In this document: piece by piece, positions 54,530 through 62,800 of the stretch
How the letters are laid out: each line of letters begins with the position of its first letter
Position numbering within the stretch: the first letter of the stretch is position 1
Assembly (NCBI RefSeq): GCF_000816145.1
Contig: NZ_CP007141.1
Location: 496,001-560,000 of the forward strand
Origin: Pseudothermotoga hypogea DSM 11164 = NBRC 106472
GTDB lineage: Bacteria; Thermotogota; Thermotogae; Thermotogales; DSM-5069
Length of the DNA stretch: 64,000 bases
Direction: 5' to 3'
The notes under the pieces: generated by a model
Told to the model about the DNA's origin: nothing
Databases searched by the model: none
Seen by the model: only the letters and a program-made list of their open reading frames with translations
Program-made: the position numbers and the translations under genes

Positions 54530-55709
54530 GGATTGGTTCTACGACTCTCTCCAGCACGCCGTGAAGGTGGGATATGAGCATGCCGTAGTTCACGACAGGA
54601 ATGTTCAGTCTCTTTGCCAGCCTCATACGTCTCATGAATGCTGTTCTGTTCAGCACACACCCACCACAATGTATCATCAGCTTGCAGTTTGAAAGTTGCT
54701 CGACCTCTGGAAATTCCTTGCCAGCGAAAAACCTGTATTCAAGCTCGAGCTTGACTTTTTCGGAGATCCAACGGGGGATCTTGACTCTACCTATGTCGTC
54801 GCACGTCGGAACGTGTGAGCACGCCTCAACGATGGCTACCGTGTCACCGTCTTTCAGATTCTTGAGGGCATCGATTCCTTCCAAAAACTGCTTCACATCG
54901 CCTTTGCTTGCGGATTCGAGAATTGAAAACGTGGTGAGTGGGATCTGCTTTGGCACGATCTTTTCAACCCTCATTATCGCCTGTGAGTCGGTCACCACCA
55001 GATCGACTTTGAAGTTCACTTTTTCCAGAGTTTGCGCAAGCTCCGTGTCCCTTGTAACCACTGCCGTCGCGGCATGATCGATCGTTTCCCTTATCGCTTC
55101 AACCTGCGGCATGATGAGTCTTCCTTTCGGTGCAGCGGTGTCTATGGGCACTACAAGCACGACTGTTCTGTATTCGCCGATGAGGTGAGCGAGCATTGGT
55201 CTGGGCTCTTCCTCCGGCAAGATATCGCAAACGGTTTTGATGAGAGTTTCTATGTTCGTTTTCGTTTTGGCAGAGACTTCGACGATCGGCACGCCAAAAT
55301 CAATGTATGCGTCTCTTAAATTGTTCTTCAGATCCAATTTGTTGATGGCGATGATGAATGGTATCTCGAGTTGCCTCAGCAGATTTACGGCGAAACGTTC
55401 ATGTTCGGTTGGCACATCGTCAACAACGAGAATGGCGGCGTCCGCGCGGTACAGGCTTCTCTTGGCCCTTTCAACTCTCTTTTCACCGAGAAAACCTTCG
55501 TCGTCCAGACCCGGTGTGTCGATGAGCGTCACCGGACCCAAAGGGTGCAACTCGAGAGTTTTGTAAACGGGATCTGTGGTTGTTCCTGGAACATCGCTGA
55601 CGATCGCCACGTCTTGACCAACGATCGCGTTGATCAAAGACGATTTCCCAACGTTCCTCCTACCAACGATCGCTATGTATTTCCTAAAGCCTGCATGAGG
55701 TACGTTCAT
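54513..55709 (-). CDS. hydF: [FeFe]-hydrogenase maturation GTPase HydF
   Basis: A 398-residue scaffold on which the H-cluster 2Fe subcluster is assembled before transfer to the hydrogenase. N-terminal GTPase domain: GRRNVGKSS at about 16-24, VPGTTTDPVYK and IDTPGLDDEG. The C-terminal cluster-binding pattern CSHVPTC plus MIHCGGC gives the CxH...HCxxC ligands. The ATG at 55709 has AGGAGG upstream; a longer frame includes that site. It follows hydE with a 26-base overlap and is last in the maturation operon. Confidence 0.94.
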   Translation of the reverse strand: MNVPHAGFRKYIAIVGRRNVGKSSLINAIVGQDVAIVSDVPGTTTDPVYKTLELHPLGPVTLIDTPGLDDEGFLGEKRVERAKRSLYRADAAILVVDDVPTEHERFAVNLLRQLEIPFIIAINKLDLKNNLRDAYIDFGVPIVEVSAKTKTNIETLIKTVCDILPEEEPRPMLAHLIGEYRTVVLVVPIDTAAPKGRLIMPQVEAIRETIDHAATAVVTRDTELAQTLEKVNFKVDLVVTDSQAIMRVEKIVPKQIPLTTFSILESASKGDVKQFLEGIDALKNLKDGDTVAIVEACSHVPTCDDIGRVKIPRWISEKVKLELEYRFFAGKEFPEVEQLSNCKLMIHCGGCVLNRTAFMRRMRLAKRLNIPVVNYGMLISHLHGVLERVVEPILKKQG

Positions 55710-56736
55710 GAGCCTTCCTCCTGTATCCAAAATCTTCGCTGACCTCGTAACCAACTGATCTGACTAAGTTTTTCGTGCACTCGCCACACGCGACATCGTT
55801 CTCGAAGATGCATATCTTGTTGGGATAGAGTGCATACTGTGCCCGGTAGGGTGAGGGAGTGAAGTTCGGCATGATCACGTTCGCACCACACTTCAGTGCG
55901 AGTTGCCTACCGAAGGGGTGGATGGTTCCCAGCGCCGTGGTGGCAGGAATGTTTGCATCCGGTAAGAACAGTCTCGTGAGTGCAATGAGTTTGAGCGTTT
56001 TCGTCAGTTCGCCCGCTTTACATTCGGCCAAAGGTGTGTCAGGATGGGGTATGAACGGACCGATACCCACCATGTCCGCATCGAGCTGGTACACAAACAA
56101 AACGTCTTTCGCTAAGGAGAAATCGTCCTGACCGGGAAGTCCCACCATGGAACCTGCGCCAGTTTCGTAGCCGAGCTGCTTGAGTTTCAGCAAGTGTGCC
56201 TTGCGGTTCTCAAAAGAATCGTTTGGATGCAGTTTTCTGTAGAGCTCTTCGTCCGCCGTCTCGTGGCGCATCAGGTAGCGATCTGCTCCAAGTTCTTTCC
56301 AGTACGCATACTCATCGAACTCTCTCTCTCCAACGGAAAGCGTTATCGCGACGTTGAATTTCTTGATCCTCGTTACCATTTCACCGATCATTTCTCTCGT
56401 GTAATAAGGATCCTCCCCGGACTGGAGCACCACGGTTTTTATACCCATCTGCGCAATAAGCCTCGCACGTTCGACGATCTCCTCGACGCTCATTCTATAA
56501 CGTTTGACGTTCTTGTTGGACGATCTGATGCCACAGTACAAACAATCGTTCCTGCAGTAATTGGAAAACTCTATGATGCCACGAAGATATACCTCTTTGC
56601 CCAAATATTTTCGTCTGACTTCGTCGGCAACTGCGAAAAGTTGCTCATTCAGCTCGTCGTTTGCCAGTATCCAAGCGATCTCTTCAAGAGTCACCTTTTC
56701 GGGGTGGTGTACGATCTTTTCGATCACTCCGTACAC
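55684..56736 (-). CDS. hydE: [FeFe]-hydrogenase maturation radical SAM protein HydE
   Basis: A 350-residue radical SAM enzyme of H-cluster synthesis. The SAM cluster ligands are Cys61, Cys65 and Cys68 in CRNDCLYC; VLQSGEDPYY and GSMVGLPGQ are family-typical. A second, non-essential cluster site is also present near the C-terminus (CIFENDVACGEC), as in the Thermotoga enzyme. The GTG start at 56736 follows AAGGTGAT and overlaps the small upstream gene by 53 bases. Confidence 0.94.
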   Translation of the reverse strand: MYGVIEKIVHHPEKVTLEEIAWILANDELNEQLFAVADEVRRKYLGKEVYLRGIIEFSNYCRNDCLYCGIRSSNKNVKRYRMSVEEIVERARLIAQMGIKTVVLQSGEDPYYTREMIGEMVTRIKKFNVAITLSVGEREFDEYAYWKELGADRYLMRHETADEELYRKLHPNDSFENRKAHLLKLKQLGYETGAGSMVGLPGQDDFSLAKDVLFVYQLDADMVGIGPFIPHPDTPLAECKAGELTKTLKLIALTRLFLPDANIPATTALGTIHPFGRQLALKCGANVIMPNFTPSPYRAQYALYPNKICIFENDVACGECTKNLVRSVGYEVSEDFGYRRKAHERTSCRL

Positions 56737-56965
56737 ACTCGATCACCTTCTCACACATGTCTTTGAGTTGATCGCTCATTTCGTCTGCCTGAACGAACAC
56801 GACGTACTTTTCATCTTCAAACCCCACCATCGGTGGAAGAAACCTTTCCTCTCCTGCTTTCAGGCCTGGAATGTGAGAGATCCTTTTTCCAATCTTCTCA
56901 CACACCCAGACTTTGCACCCGAAACGTTCCGCGATCTTCTCCAGAAGTTTTTCACAGTCTGACAT
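56684..56965 (-). CDS. TM1268-like small protein of the hydrogenase-maturation operon
   Basis: A 93-residue protein between hydG and hydE. It has a Cys-containing N-terminus (SDCEKLLEKIAERFGCKVWV), a beta-rich middle with PPMVGFEDEKYVVFVQ, and a C-terminal helix with another Cys pair (CEKVIECVR). I recall a hypothetical gene (TM1268) in the same place in T. maritima; no function is known to me. GGAG stands 6 bases before the ATG at 56965. It overlaps hydG by 14 and hydE by 53 bases. Confidence 0.7.
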   Translation of the reverse strand: MSDCEKLLEKIAERFGCKVWVCEKIGKRISHIPGLKAGEERFLPPMVGFEDEKYVVFVQADEMSDQLKDMCEKVIECVRSDRKDRTPPRKGDS

Positions 56966-58376
56966 CCCTTTCTCCCGCCTCCAGTTTTTGCAAAAGCTTT
57001 TCCACAACCTTTCTTCTTTCCTCCGGCATCTTCTTGAGTTCGCTTTCGATGAGCCTTTCCCCTATCCTTTTTGTCTCCTCCGAAGCGTAATCGATCAGAT
57101 ACTCTTTGAACGTCAACAAGGCATTCGGTGTGCAGAACTCCTTCACGAAACCTGGTATCGCGAACTCCATGAAGTGTTGACCCGTTCTGCCGGCCCTGTA
57201 ACACGCTGTACAGAAGGACGGTATGTAACCGTTTTGAGCGAGCTCTCTCATCACCTCGTCCAGAGATCTGGTGTCACCCAAGATGAACTGGCTCTTTTTG
57301 ATCGTTTCTGGATCCTGATTCGAATAGGAACCAACACCTATGCTCGAACCGGCATCTATCTGAGATACCCCGAGCCTCAGACCTTCTCGTCTTATGTCAG
57401 GGCTTTCTCTGGCGGTCAGAATCATGCCGGTGTAGGGAACGGACAGCCTTATGATCGCTATCAAACGTTTGAATTCTTCATCGCTCACGGGTTTGGGTGG
57501 CCTCTGGGCGAGAGGTGTGTTCACTGCTGGCTCGATCCTCGGAAAGGAGATGGTGTGTGGTCCTACGCCGAACCTTTCTTCTAAATGTTTTGTGTGGTAC
57601 ATGAGCCCCATCACTTCGAATTTCCAATCGTAGAGTCCGAAAAGAGCACCTATACCCACATCGTCTATGCCGGCAAGCATGGCTCTGTCCAGACCAAAGA
57701 GCCTGTACATATAGGAAGCCTTCGGACCTTTCAGATGGTACTTCTTGTAGGTGGGCAGATGATAAGTCTCTTGGAAGATCTGGAAGGTGCCTATACCCAC
57801 CTGCTTTATGATCCTGTAACCTTCAATCGTCTGAGGTGCGGCGTTCACGTTCACACGCCTTATCTCACCATGTCCATTCTTGTAACTGTATATCTTCTCG
57901 ATCGTCTTGGCTATGAAGGTCGGTGAATACATGGGATGTTCTCCAAAGACAACGATCAGCCTCTTGTGGCCCTTTGAGGTGAGCGCGTGAAGTTCTGCTT
58001 CGAGCTCTTCTTCGCTCAATGTCTTTCTGATCACCTGCGTGTTCTCGGCCCTGAAACCGCAGTACGAACAGTTGTTGATGCACTGATTCCCAATGTAAAG
58101 CGGTGCGAAGAGAACGATCCTGTTGCCGTAGATCTCCTCTTTCAACTTTCTCGCCGCTTGAAATATGAGTTCGATCTGCTCTGGCTTTTCTGCGTTCAAG
58201 AGCGTGGCTGTCTCTTTGGGTGTGAGTCGTTCCTTTTGCAACGATTTCTCAACGATTTCTCGTATCAGTTCTGTGTCAGGATTCTTCGTCTCATTCAACA
58301 GTTGTTCTATCTCGCCATGCGGGATGAAACTCTCTCGGTCCTCGATACTTTCGATCCTCCTCAGTAACGTCAACAC
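56952..58376 (-). CDS. hydG: [FeFe]-hydrogenase maturation radical SAM protein HydG
   Basis: A 474-residue enzyme that cleaves tyrosine to supply CO and CN- ligands of the H-cluster. The SAM cluster is bound by Cys99, Cys103 and Cys106 (CINNCSYC). The C-terminal auxiliary cluster site, CTACYRAGRTGQ with a third Cys 23 residues on (FVKEFC), distinguishes it from the thiamine enzyme ThiH. GAGGTGAGACT precedes the GTG start. It follows the TM1266-like regulator gene by 9 bases. Confidence 0.95.
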   Translation of the reverse strand: MLTLLRRIESIEDRESFIPHGEIEQLLNETKNPDTELIREIVEKSLQKERLTPKETATLLNAEKPEQIELIFQAARKLKEEIYGNRIVLFAPLYIGNQCINNCSYCGFRAENTQVIRKTLSEEELEAELHALTSKGHKRLIVVFGEHPMYSPTFIAKTIEKIYSYKNGHGEIRRVNVNAAPQTIEGYRIIKQVGIGTFQIFQETYHLPTYKKYHLKGPKASYMYRLFGLDRAMLAGIDDVGIGALFGLYDWKFEVMGLMYHTKHLEERFGVGPHTISFPRIEPAVNTPLAQRPPKPVSDEEFKRLIAIIRLSVPYTGMILTARESPDIRREGLRLGVSQIDAGSSIGVGSYSNQDPETIKKSQFILGDTRSLDEVMRELAQNGYIPSFCTACYRAGRTGQHFMEFAIPGFVKEFCTPNALLTFKEYLIDYASEETKRIGERLIESELKKMPEERRKVVEKLLQKLEAGERDVRL

Positions 58377-58385
58377 AGTCTCACC

Positions 58386-58628
58386 TCACTTCAAAGGCAT
58401 CGTCTTCACCTTGACACTCTTCACCTGGCCGAGTTTCCCGCTCAGGCTTCCGATCACATCGTTACTGGTTTTCACGATCAAGAGTATGATCGCCATGTTC
58501 TCGTCAGGTACGGGATAGCCGATTCTGAGTTTTATCACGTCCGCAAAATCGTGCAGAAGCTCGTTCACCTGTTTGTACGCACTCTGCCGGTCCTCCACGA
58601 TGATGTTCACGATGTAGAACCTCTCCAA
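58386..58628 (-). CDS. TM1266-type iron-only hydrogenase system regulator
   Basis: An 80-residue protein with an ACT-like ferredoxin fold: RFYIVNIIVEDRQSAYKQVN, IKLRIGYPVPDENMAIILLI and a final strand VKSVKVKTMPLK. The family is associated with [FeFe]-hydrogenase maturation genes and called a putative regulator; its ligand is unknown. The start is TTG 58628. Its ribosome-binding site GAGGAAGGGGG is the 3' arm of an 11-bp hairpin, so translation of this first gene is the likely point of control. Confidence 0.85.
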   Translation of the reverse strand: MERFYIVNIIVEDRQSAYKQVNELLHDFADVIKLRIGYPVPDENMAIILLIVKTSNDVIGSLSGKLGQVKSVKVKTMPLK

Positions 58629-58636
58629 AATGAAAA

Positions 58637-58696
58637 CCCCCTTCCTCTCGCCGAGGAAGGGGGCAAATTGGATGCTGCTTCACCTCCCTTCCTCGG
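58637..58696 (-). promoter_or_regulatory. three-segment attenuator leader of the hydrogenase-maturation operon
   Basis: In transcript order: segment 1 CCGAGGAAGGG (58686-58696), segment 2 CCCCCTTCCTC(GG) (58651-58663), segment 3 GAGGAAGGGGG (58637-58647). Segments 1 and 2 pair over 11 bp (58686-58696 with 58651-58661); segments 2 and 3 pair over 11 bp with a 5-base loop. The 2:3 hairpin is followed by TTTTCATTTTG and contains the ribosome-binding site. The two foldings exclude each other, the layout of an attenuator or switch. Confidence 0.7.
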
Positions 58697-58734
58697 TGTC
58701 AGATTCCTCCTCCACCTCAGAAGGTTCCAAGTGA

Positions 58735-58763
58735 ATTATATCACATTCCTCGGTGCGGGTCAA
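58735..58763 (-). promoter_or_regulatory. consensus promoter of the hydrogenase-maturation operon
   Basis: TTGACC (58758-58763), exactly 17 bases, TATAAT (58735-58740). One of the best promoters in the window. The implied leader is about 100 bases. Confidence 0.85.
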
Positions 58764-58823
58764 CCCATTTAGAATCTACTGAGAAGTTTGGTCCCAATTT
58801 GACGAAACGTGTGTCCCGTTCGG

Positions 58824-58832
58824 TGGTAAAAT
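58824..58832 (+). promoter_or_regulatory. extended -10 promoter of pcm
   Basis: TGG-TAAAAT, 36 bases before the ATG at 58869. A TTGACG lies 22 bases upstream of the -10, too far for normal spacing. Confidence 0.45.
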
Positions 58833-58868
58833 GTATTTAACAGAACTTTCATCCAGAGAGGGTAGAAC

Positions 58869-59861
58869 ATGACCCGATCCTGGCAGGAATGGCTGGTCAG
58901 ACAGATCTCGCTTGCCGGTGATTTCGACGAGAGGATTCTCAACGCGTTTCTTAAAGTACCCAGAGAGGTCTTCAGCGAGTTTCACTACGATCTGGACGTT
59001 GTTTACAGCGACAACGTGATCGTAACGGCGAGGGACGGAAACAGTTACTCTACCTCGAGTCAGCCTTCGCTCATGGCCCTTTTCATGAGCGTGGTCGGCT
59101 TGAGAGAGGGCATGAAGGTTTTGGAGATCGGCTCGGGTACAGGCTACAACGCCTGCGTCATGGCCCATGTCGTCGGAGAGGATGGTCTCGTCGTCGGAAT
59201 CGAATCCAACCAAAGGTTCTTCAAGAGGAGCGTTGAGGTGGCTTCGAAGTTGGGCATTGAAAACGTTATCTTCGTGAACGGCGACGGATTCTATGGCTAT
59301 GAAAAACTTTCACCGTACGATGCGATAGTGATCACCGTGGCCGTGGACAAGGTCTCACGGCATTGGGTAGATCAGCTGAAAATAGGAGGAAGAGTTGTTG
59401 GTCCCATCGATGTTTACACGATCGATAGACAACCGGCATTCGTGTTCGAAAAGACAAGCGACAGCATCGTGGCAAAACACCTTGTGGAGACCAAGTTCAT
59501 AAAGGCTGGCGGATTACTTGGAAACCTCAACGAAACCAATCTCGAGAGACTGTCGAAAATAGAGAAGAGGTTCTCAACGCCGGTAGAGTTCTTGAGCATT
59601 CCAGTTGGCAGCTACGAAGCCGTTGGAGTGTTTCACCTGGCCAGCTGGTCACTGTGTGAGAAAAGTGGCTGGATTTACTTTGTCGAAGATGAAGGTTTTG
59701 CACGTTGGAAAGGTGGCTGGGAAGTGTTTGGAAAAATGGAACTGATCAAACGCATCGCTGAAGAATGGGCGAAGACTGGATTCACTCCTATGATGCTTTT
59801 GAGGTTTGGCTACGACCACAGGATGAATTTCGAAAGATTGGAAAGGTGGGATGAAACATGA
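58869..59861 (+). CDS. pcm: protein-L-isoaspartate O-methyltransferase
   Basis: A 330-residue repair enzyme that methylates isoaspartyl residues so that they can revert to aspartate. SAM-binding motif I is VLEIGSGTGYNACVMAHVVG, preceded by the substrate motif SSQPSLMA. The C-terminal 120 residues are an extension beyond the usual 210-residue core, as in the Thermotoga enzyme (about 317 residues). GAGAGGG stands 6 bases before the ATG. Its stop overlaps the ATG of the alpha-2-macroglobulin gene. Confidence 0.92.
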   Translation: MTRSWQEWLVRQISLAGDFDERILNAFLKVPREVFSEFHYDLDVVYSDNVIVTARDGNSYSTSSQPSLMALFMSVVGLREGMKVLEIGSGTGYNACVMAHVVGEDGLVVGIESNQRFFKRSVEVASKLGIENVIFVNGDGFYGYEKLSPYDAIVITVAVDKVSRHWVDQLKIGGRVVGPIDVYTIDRQPAFVFEKTSDSIVAKHLVETKFIKAGGLLGNLNETNLERLSKIEKRFSTPVEFLSIPVGSYEAVGVFHLASWSLCEKSGWIYFVEDEGFARWKGGWEVFGKMELIKRIAEEWAKTGFTPMMLLRFGYDHRMNFERLERWDET

Positions 59862-62800
59862 GGGAAAAGATCCTCGTGAGTCTTTTGGTTCTGCTCTCGA
59901 TACTCAGTGTGGCGAACTATGCGTATTTCAGCCAAGCCGGGTTGTTGACGAAGGGGCAGGATTTGGGGTTTGTCGTCTATGGAAAAGACCTCAGCAGTGT
60001 GGAGCTCACAATCTGGGAAGTCAGGAATGACGAGGCTCTGCTTTCGAAACTGCTTCACGGACAGACGGATCTCGAGCAAGTACTCGGTAGAGTTGTCCTG
60101 AGGAGAAGGTTCACACCAGTGAAGGACTGGGAAACGTTCTCATTGAAGTTCGAAAGGTTAGGAACGTACTACGCCACTCTGACAGGCCGTGATGAAAAGG
60201 GAGGTAAGACTTTGCTGGACGAAACGTTCCTTCTCGTCACGGACATGGAGGCGATCCATTTCAGTGATGGTGAGAGAACTATCCTGTACGTGATGAACAA
60301 AGACGGGGGATTTGTCAGCAACGCGGAGGTGAACTTCTACAATGATTCGAAACTCGTCTTGAAGGCGAAGACCGATACCAACGGAATAGCAATATGTGAA
60401 AATGCATGCGATTTCTTCTACGTCAAGAAAGAAAACACATCAATCTTCGGTGAGATCTACTTCCCCTACAAGAAGGAATACGCCGATGAAAAACTGTTTC
60501 TGATCACGGATCGTCCCATATACAAACCGAACGATGTGGTCAAGTTTCGAGGCCAGCTGTTCAGCAAACGCGACAATCTCTACGAAGCATGCGGTGCGAG
60601 CTCGGTGAAAGTGATCGTCAAGGATCCGAAGGACAACGATGTGTACACAGAGGACCTCACCACCGATGAGCTCGGAGGTTTCTTTGACGAGTTCAAACTT
60701 CCAGACACTGCGTCCGTCGGCGTGTACGAGATCAACGTCCTTCACAAAGGCAAAACCTACTACGACTCTTTCATGGTGGAAGAGTATAGAAAACCCGAAT
60801 ACAAGATCTCGATCGACACTCCAGAAGAACCGATCTTCTCTGGCCAAACGCTGAAGTTCACCATCCACGTTACTTATTTCAACGATCAGCCCGTCCCGAA
60901 CGCTCGAGTCGCTTACTACGTCCACGCAGAGCCATACTATAAGGAGTCCTTCTTAGCTTACAGGGGGCTCGAAGTGACGGACGAGACTGGCAGTTTCACC
61001 GTCGAAGTCAAAACTGATGAAGGTTTTGATGGCTACTACACGATAGAGGTCATCGCTACGGATGAGAGCCAACGTCAGGTTGAAGAGACAAAGTCCGTTC
61101 GCGTCTGGGCAGACGACGTGAACATCCAGCTGGAAGATGAGTACATCTGGACGAGTCCAGGTCAAGAGTTGAAGATACCTCTTGCCATCACAAATGTGGC
61201 TGGTGAGCCACTCGATGGAACGTTGATCGTGAACGTGGAGGGTACAATCCAAAAGGTCTTGGTCGTGAATGGAAAAGCTGAGCTCGTTTTCCTTCCAGAA
61301 AGAGCCAAAGAGTACCGAATCGAACTCACGTTTGGAAAGGTGAAAAAACAACTTCACGTCTACGCCTTTGCTGAGGGCTACAGACCGAGTGAACTGACAC
61401 TGCTGGTGGATCAGAAGAAAGTACAATCGGGTCAAACGATACGAGTAAACCTGGCCTCTGCGTACCGAATCACTGGTGTGCTGGCACTGCTCGCCGACAA
61501 GATCTACGAAACGGTGGCGATAGACGCATCGCAGCAAATTTCCATCAGTTTGAAGGTGCCCGAGAACTTTGCTGAAAGGAACCTGTTCGTGGTGTTTTTG
61601 GGGCTCGAGGGTGGAAGACGAGTGGAAAAACAATCGATGGTTTCCGTTGAGCGGGAACTGAACCTTTCCACTTTGAAGATAACGTTCGACAAGGAAAGGT
61701 ACGAACCGGGTGAAACTGCGACTGTGAGAATCGAGGCCGACGCCAACAACGTGTGTCTGATGCTCGTCGATGAAGCCATATACGCGATGGTTAGGAGAGA
61801 TCCACCCAGCTTGGAAAGTTTCCTGTATCCTGAAAACGACTATCCCAACGTCAGTTACGATTTCGCTTACACCTGGAGGCTTTACTCGGCGACACGAGTG
61901 ATGTTTGCAGAGCTGGCGTCGAAAGAAACCAGCTTCGAAGACTTCAAGAAGAGCGCGGTGATGGAGAAGATCAACGTGAGAGAATACTTCCCGGACACGG
62001 CGCTCTGGATACCATCTTTGTCGCTCGAAGGATGCGTCGCAACGATCCGTTTCAAAGTACCAGACAGCATCACCACGTTTCGAGCCACGGCCTACGGATT
62101 CTCTCGCTCGCTCTTTTCTCAAGGCTTTGGTTCCATGACCGTGACCAAACCTTTCTACGTTCGACCGCATTTGCCCAGCTTCTTCAGAGAAGGCGACGTG
62201 GTGCGCATCGGCGCAACGATCTTCAATCAGACTGAAGAACCTCTGAAAACCAACTACTGGGTTGAACTGCCCGACTCGGTGAAAGCCATGCAAGGTGTGG
62301 CAGGTGAAACGATCGTCCAGCCGAACTCTTCGTTCACGCAATCTTATCTCGTTCGAGCGGTTCGACCTCTGGATCCATCCACGCTCACCTTCTATGCGGT
62401 ATCGAATCTGACAGACGCAGTTGCCCTGAACGTACCCGTCAAGCCTTTTGCCTTCGAGAGGGAGTTCTATTTCCTCGAAAAAATCGATGGAAAGAGAAAG
62501 CTCACATTGCCTGAGGGAGAGTACGTTCAAGCGAGGCTGAGGATCCTGACGAGCGTCATGCCTATCCTTAATCAGAGCATTCAAAAGCTCATCCACTATC
62601 CCTATGGGTGCACCGAGCAGACGATGAGTAGCTTTCTGCCGGCGGTCGTTGCCACTAAGATGGGACTAAAGATTGCAGATCTGGATGACATCGTTCAGAA
62701 AGGCTTGTTCAGACTTTACGATCATCAGCATTCAGATGGAGGATGGGGCTGGTGGAAGACGGATGAAAGTCATCCGTTGATGAGCGCCTACGTGATGGAA

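Noticed and set aside
58384-58700. Simple transcription terminator of an upstream gene at 58637-58663
   Set aside because: The only gene upstream on that strand is across a fresh consensus promoter, and the hairpin directly precedes the start codon, so it belongs to the operon leader.
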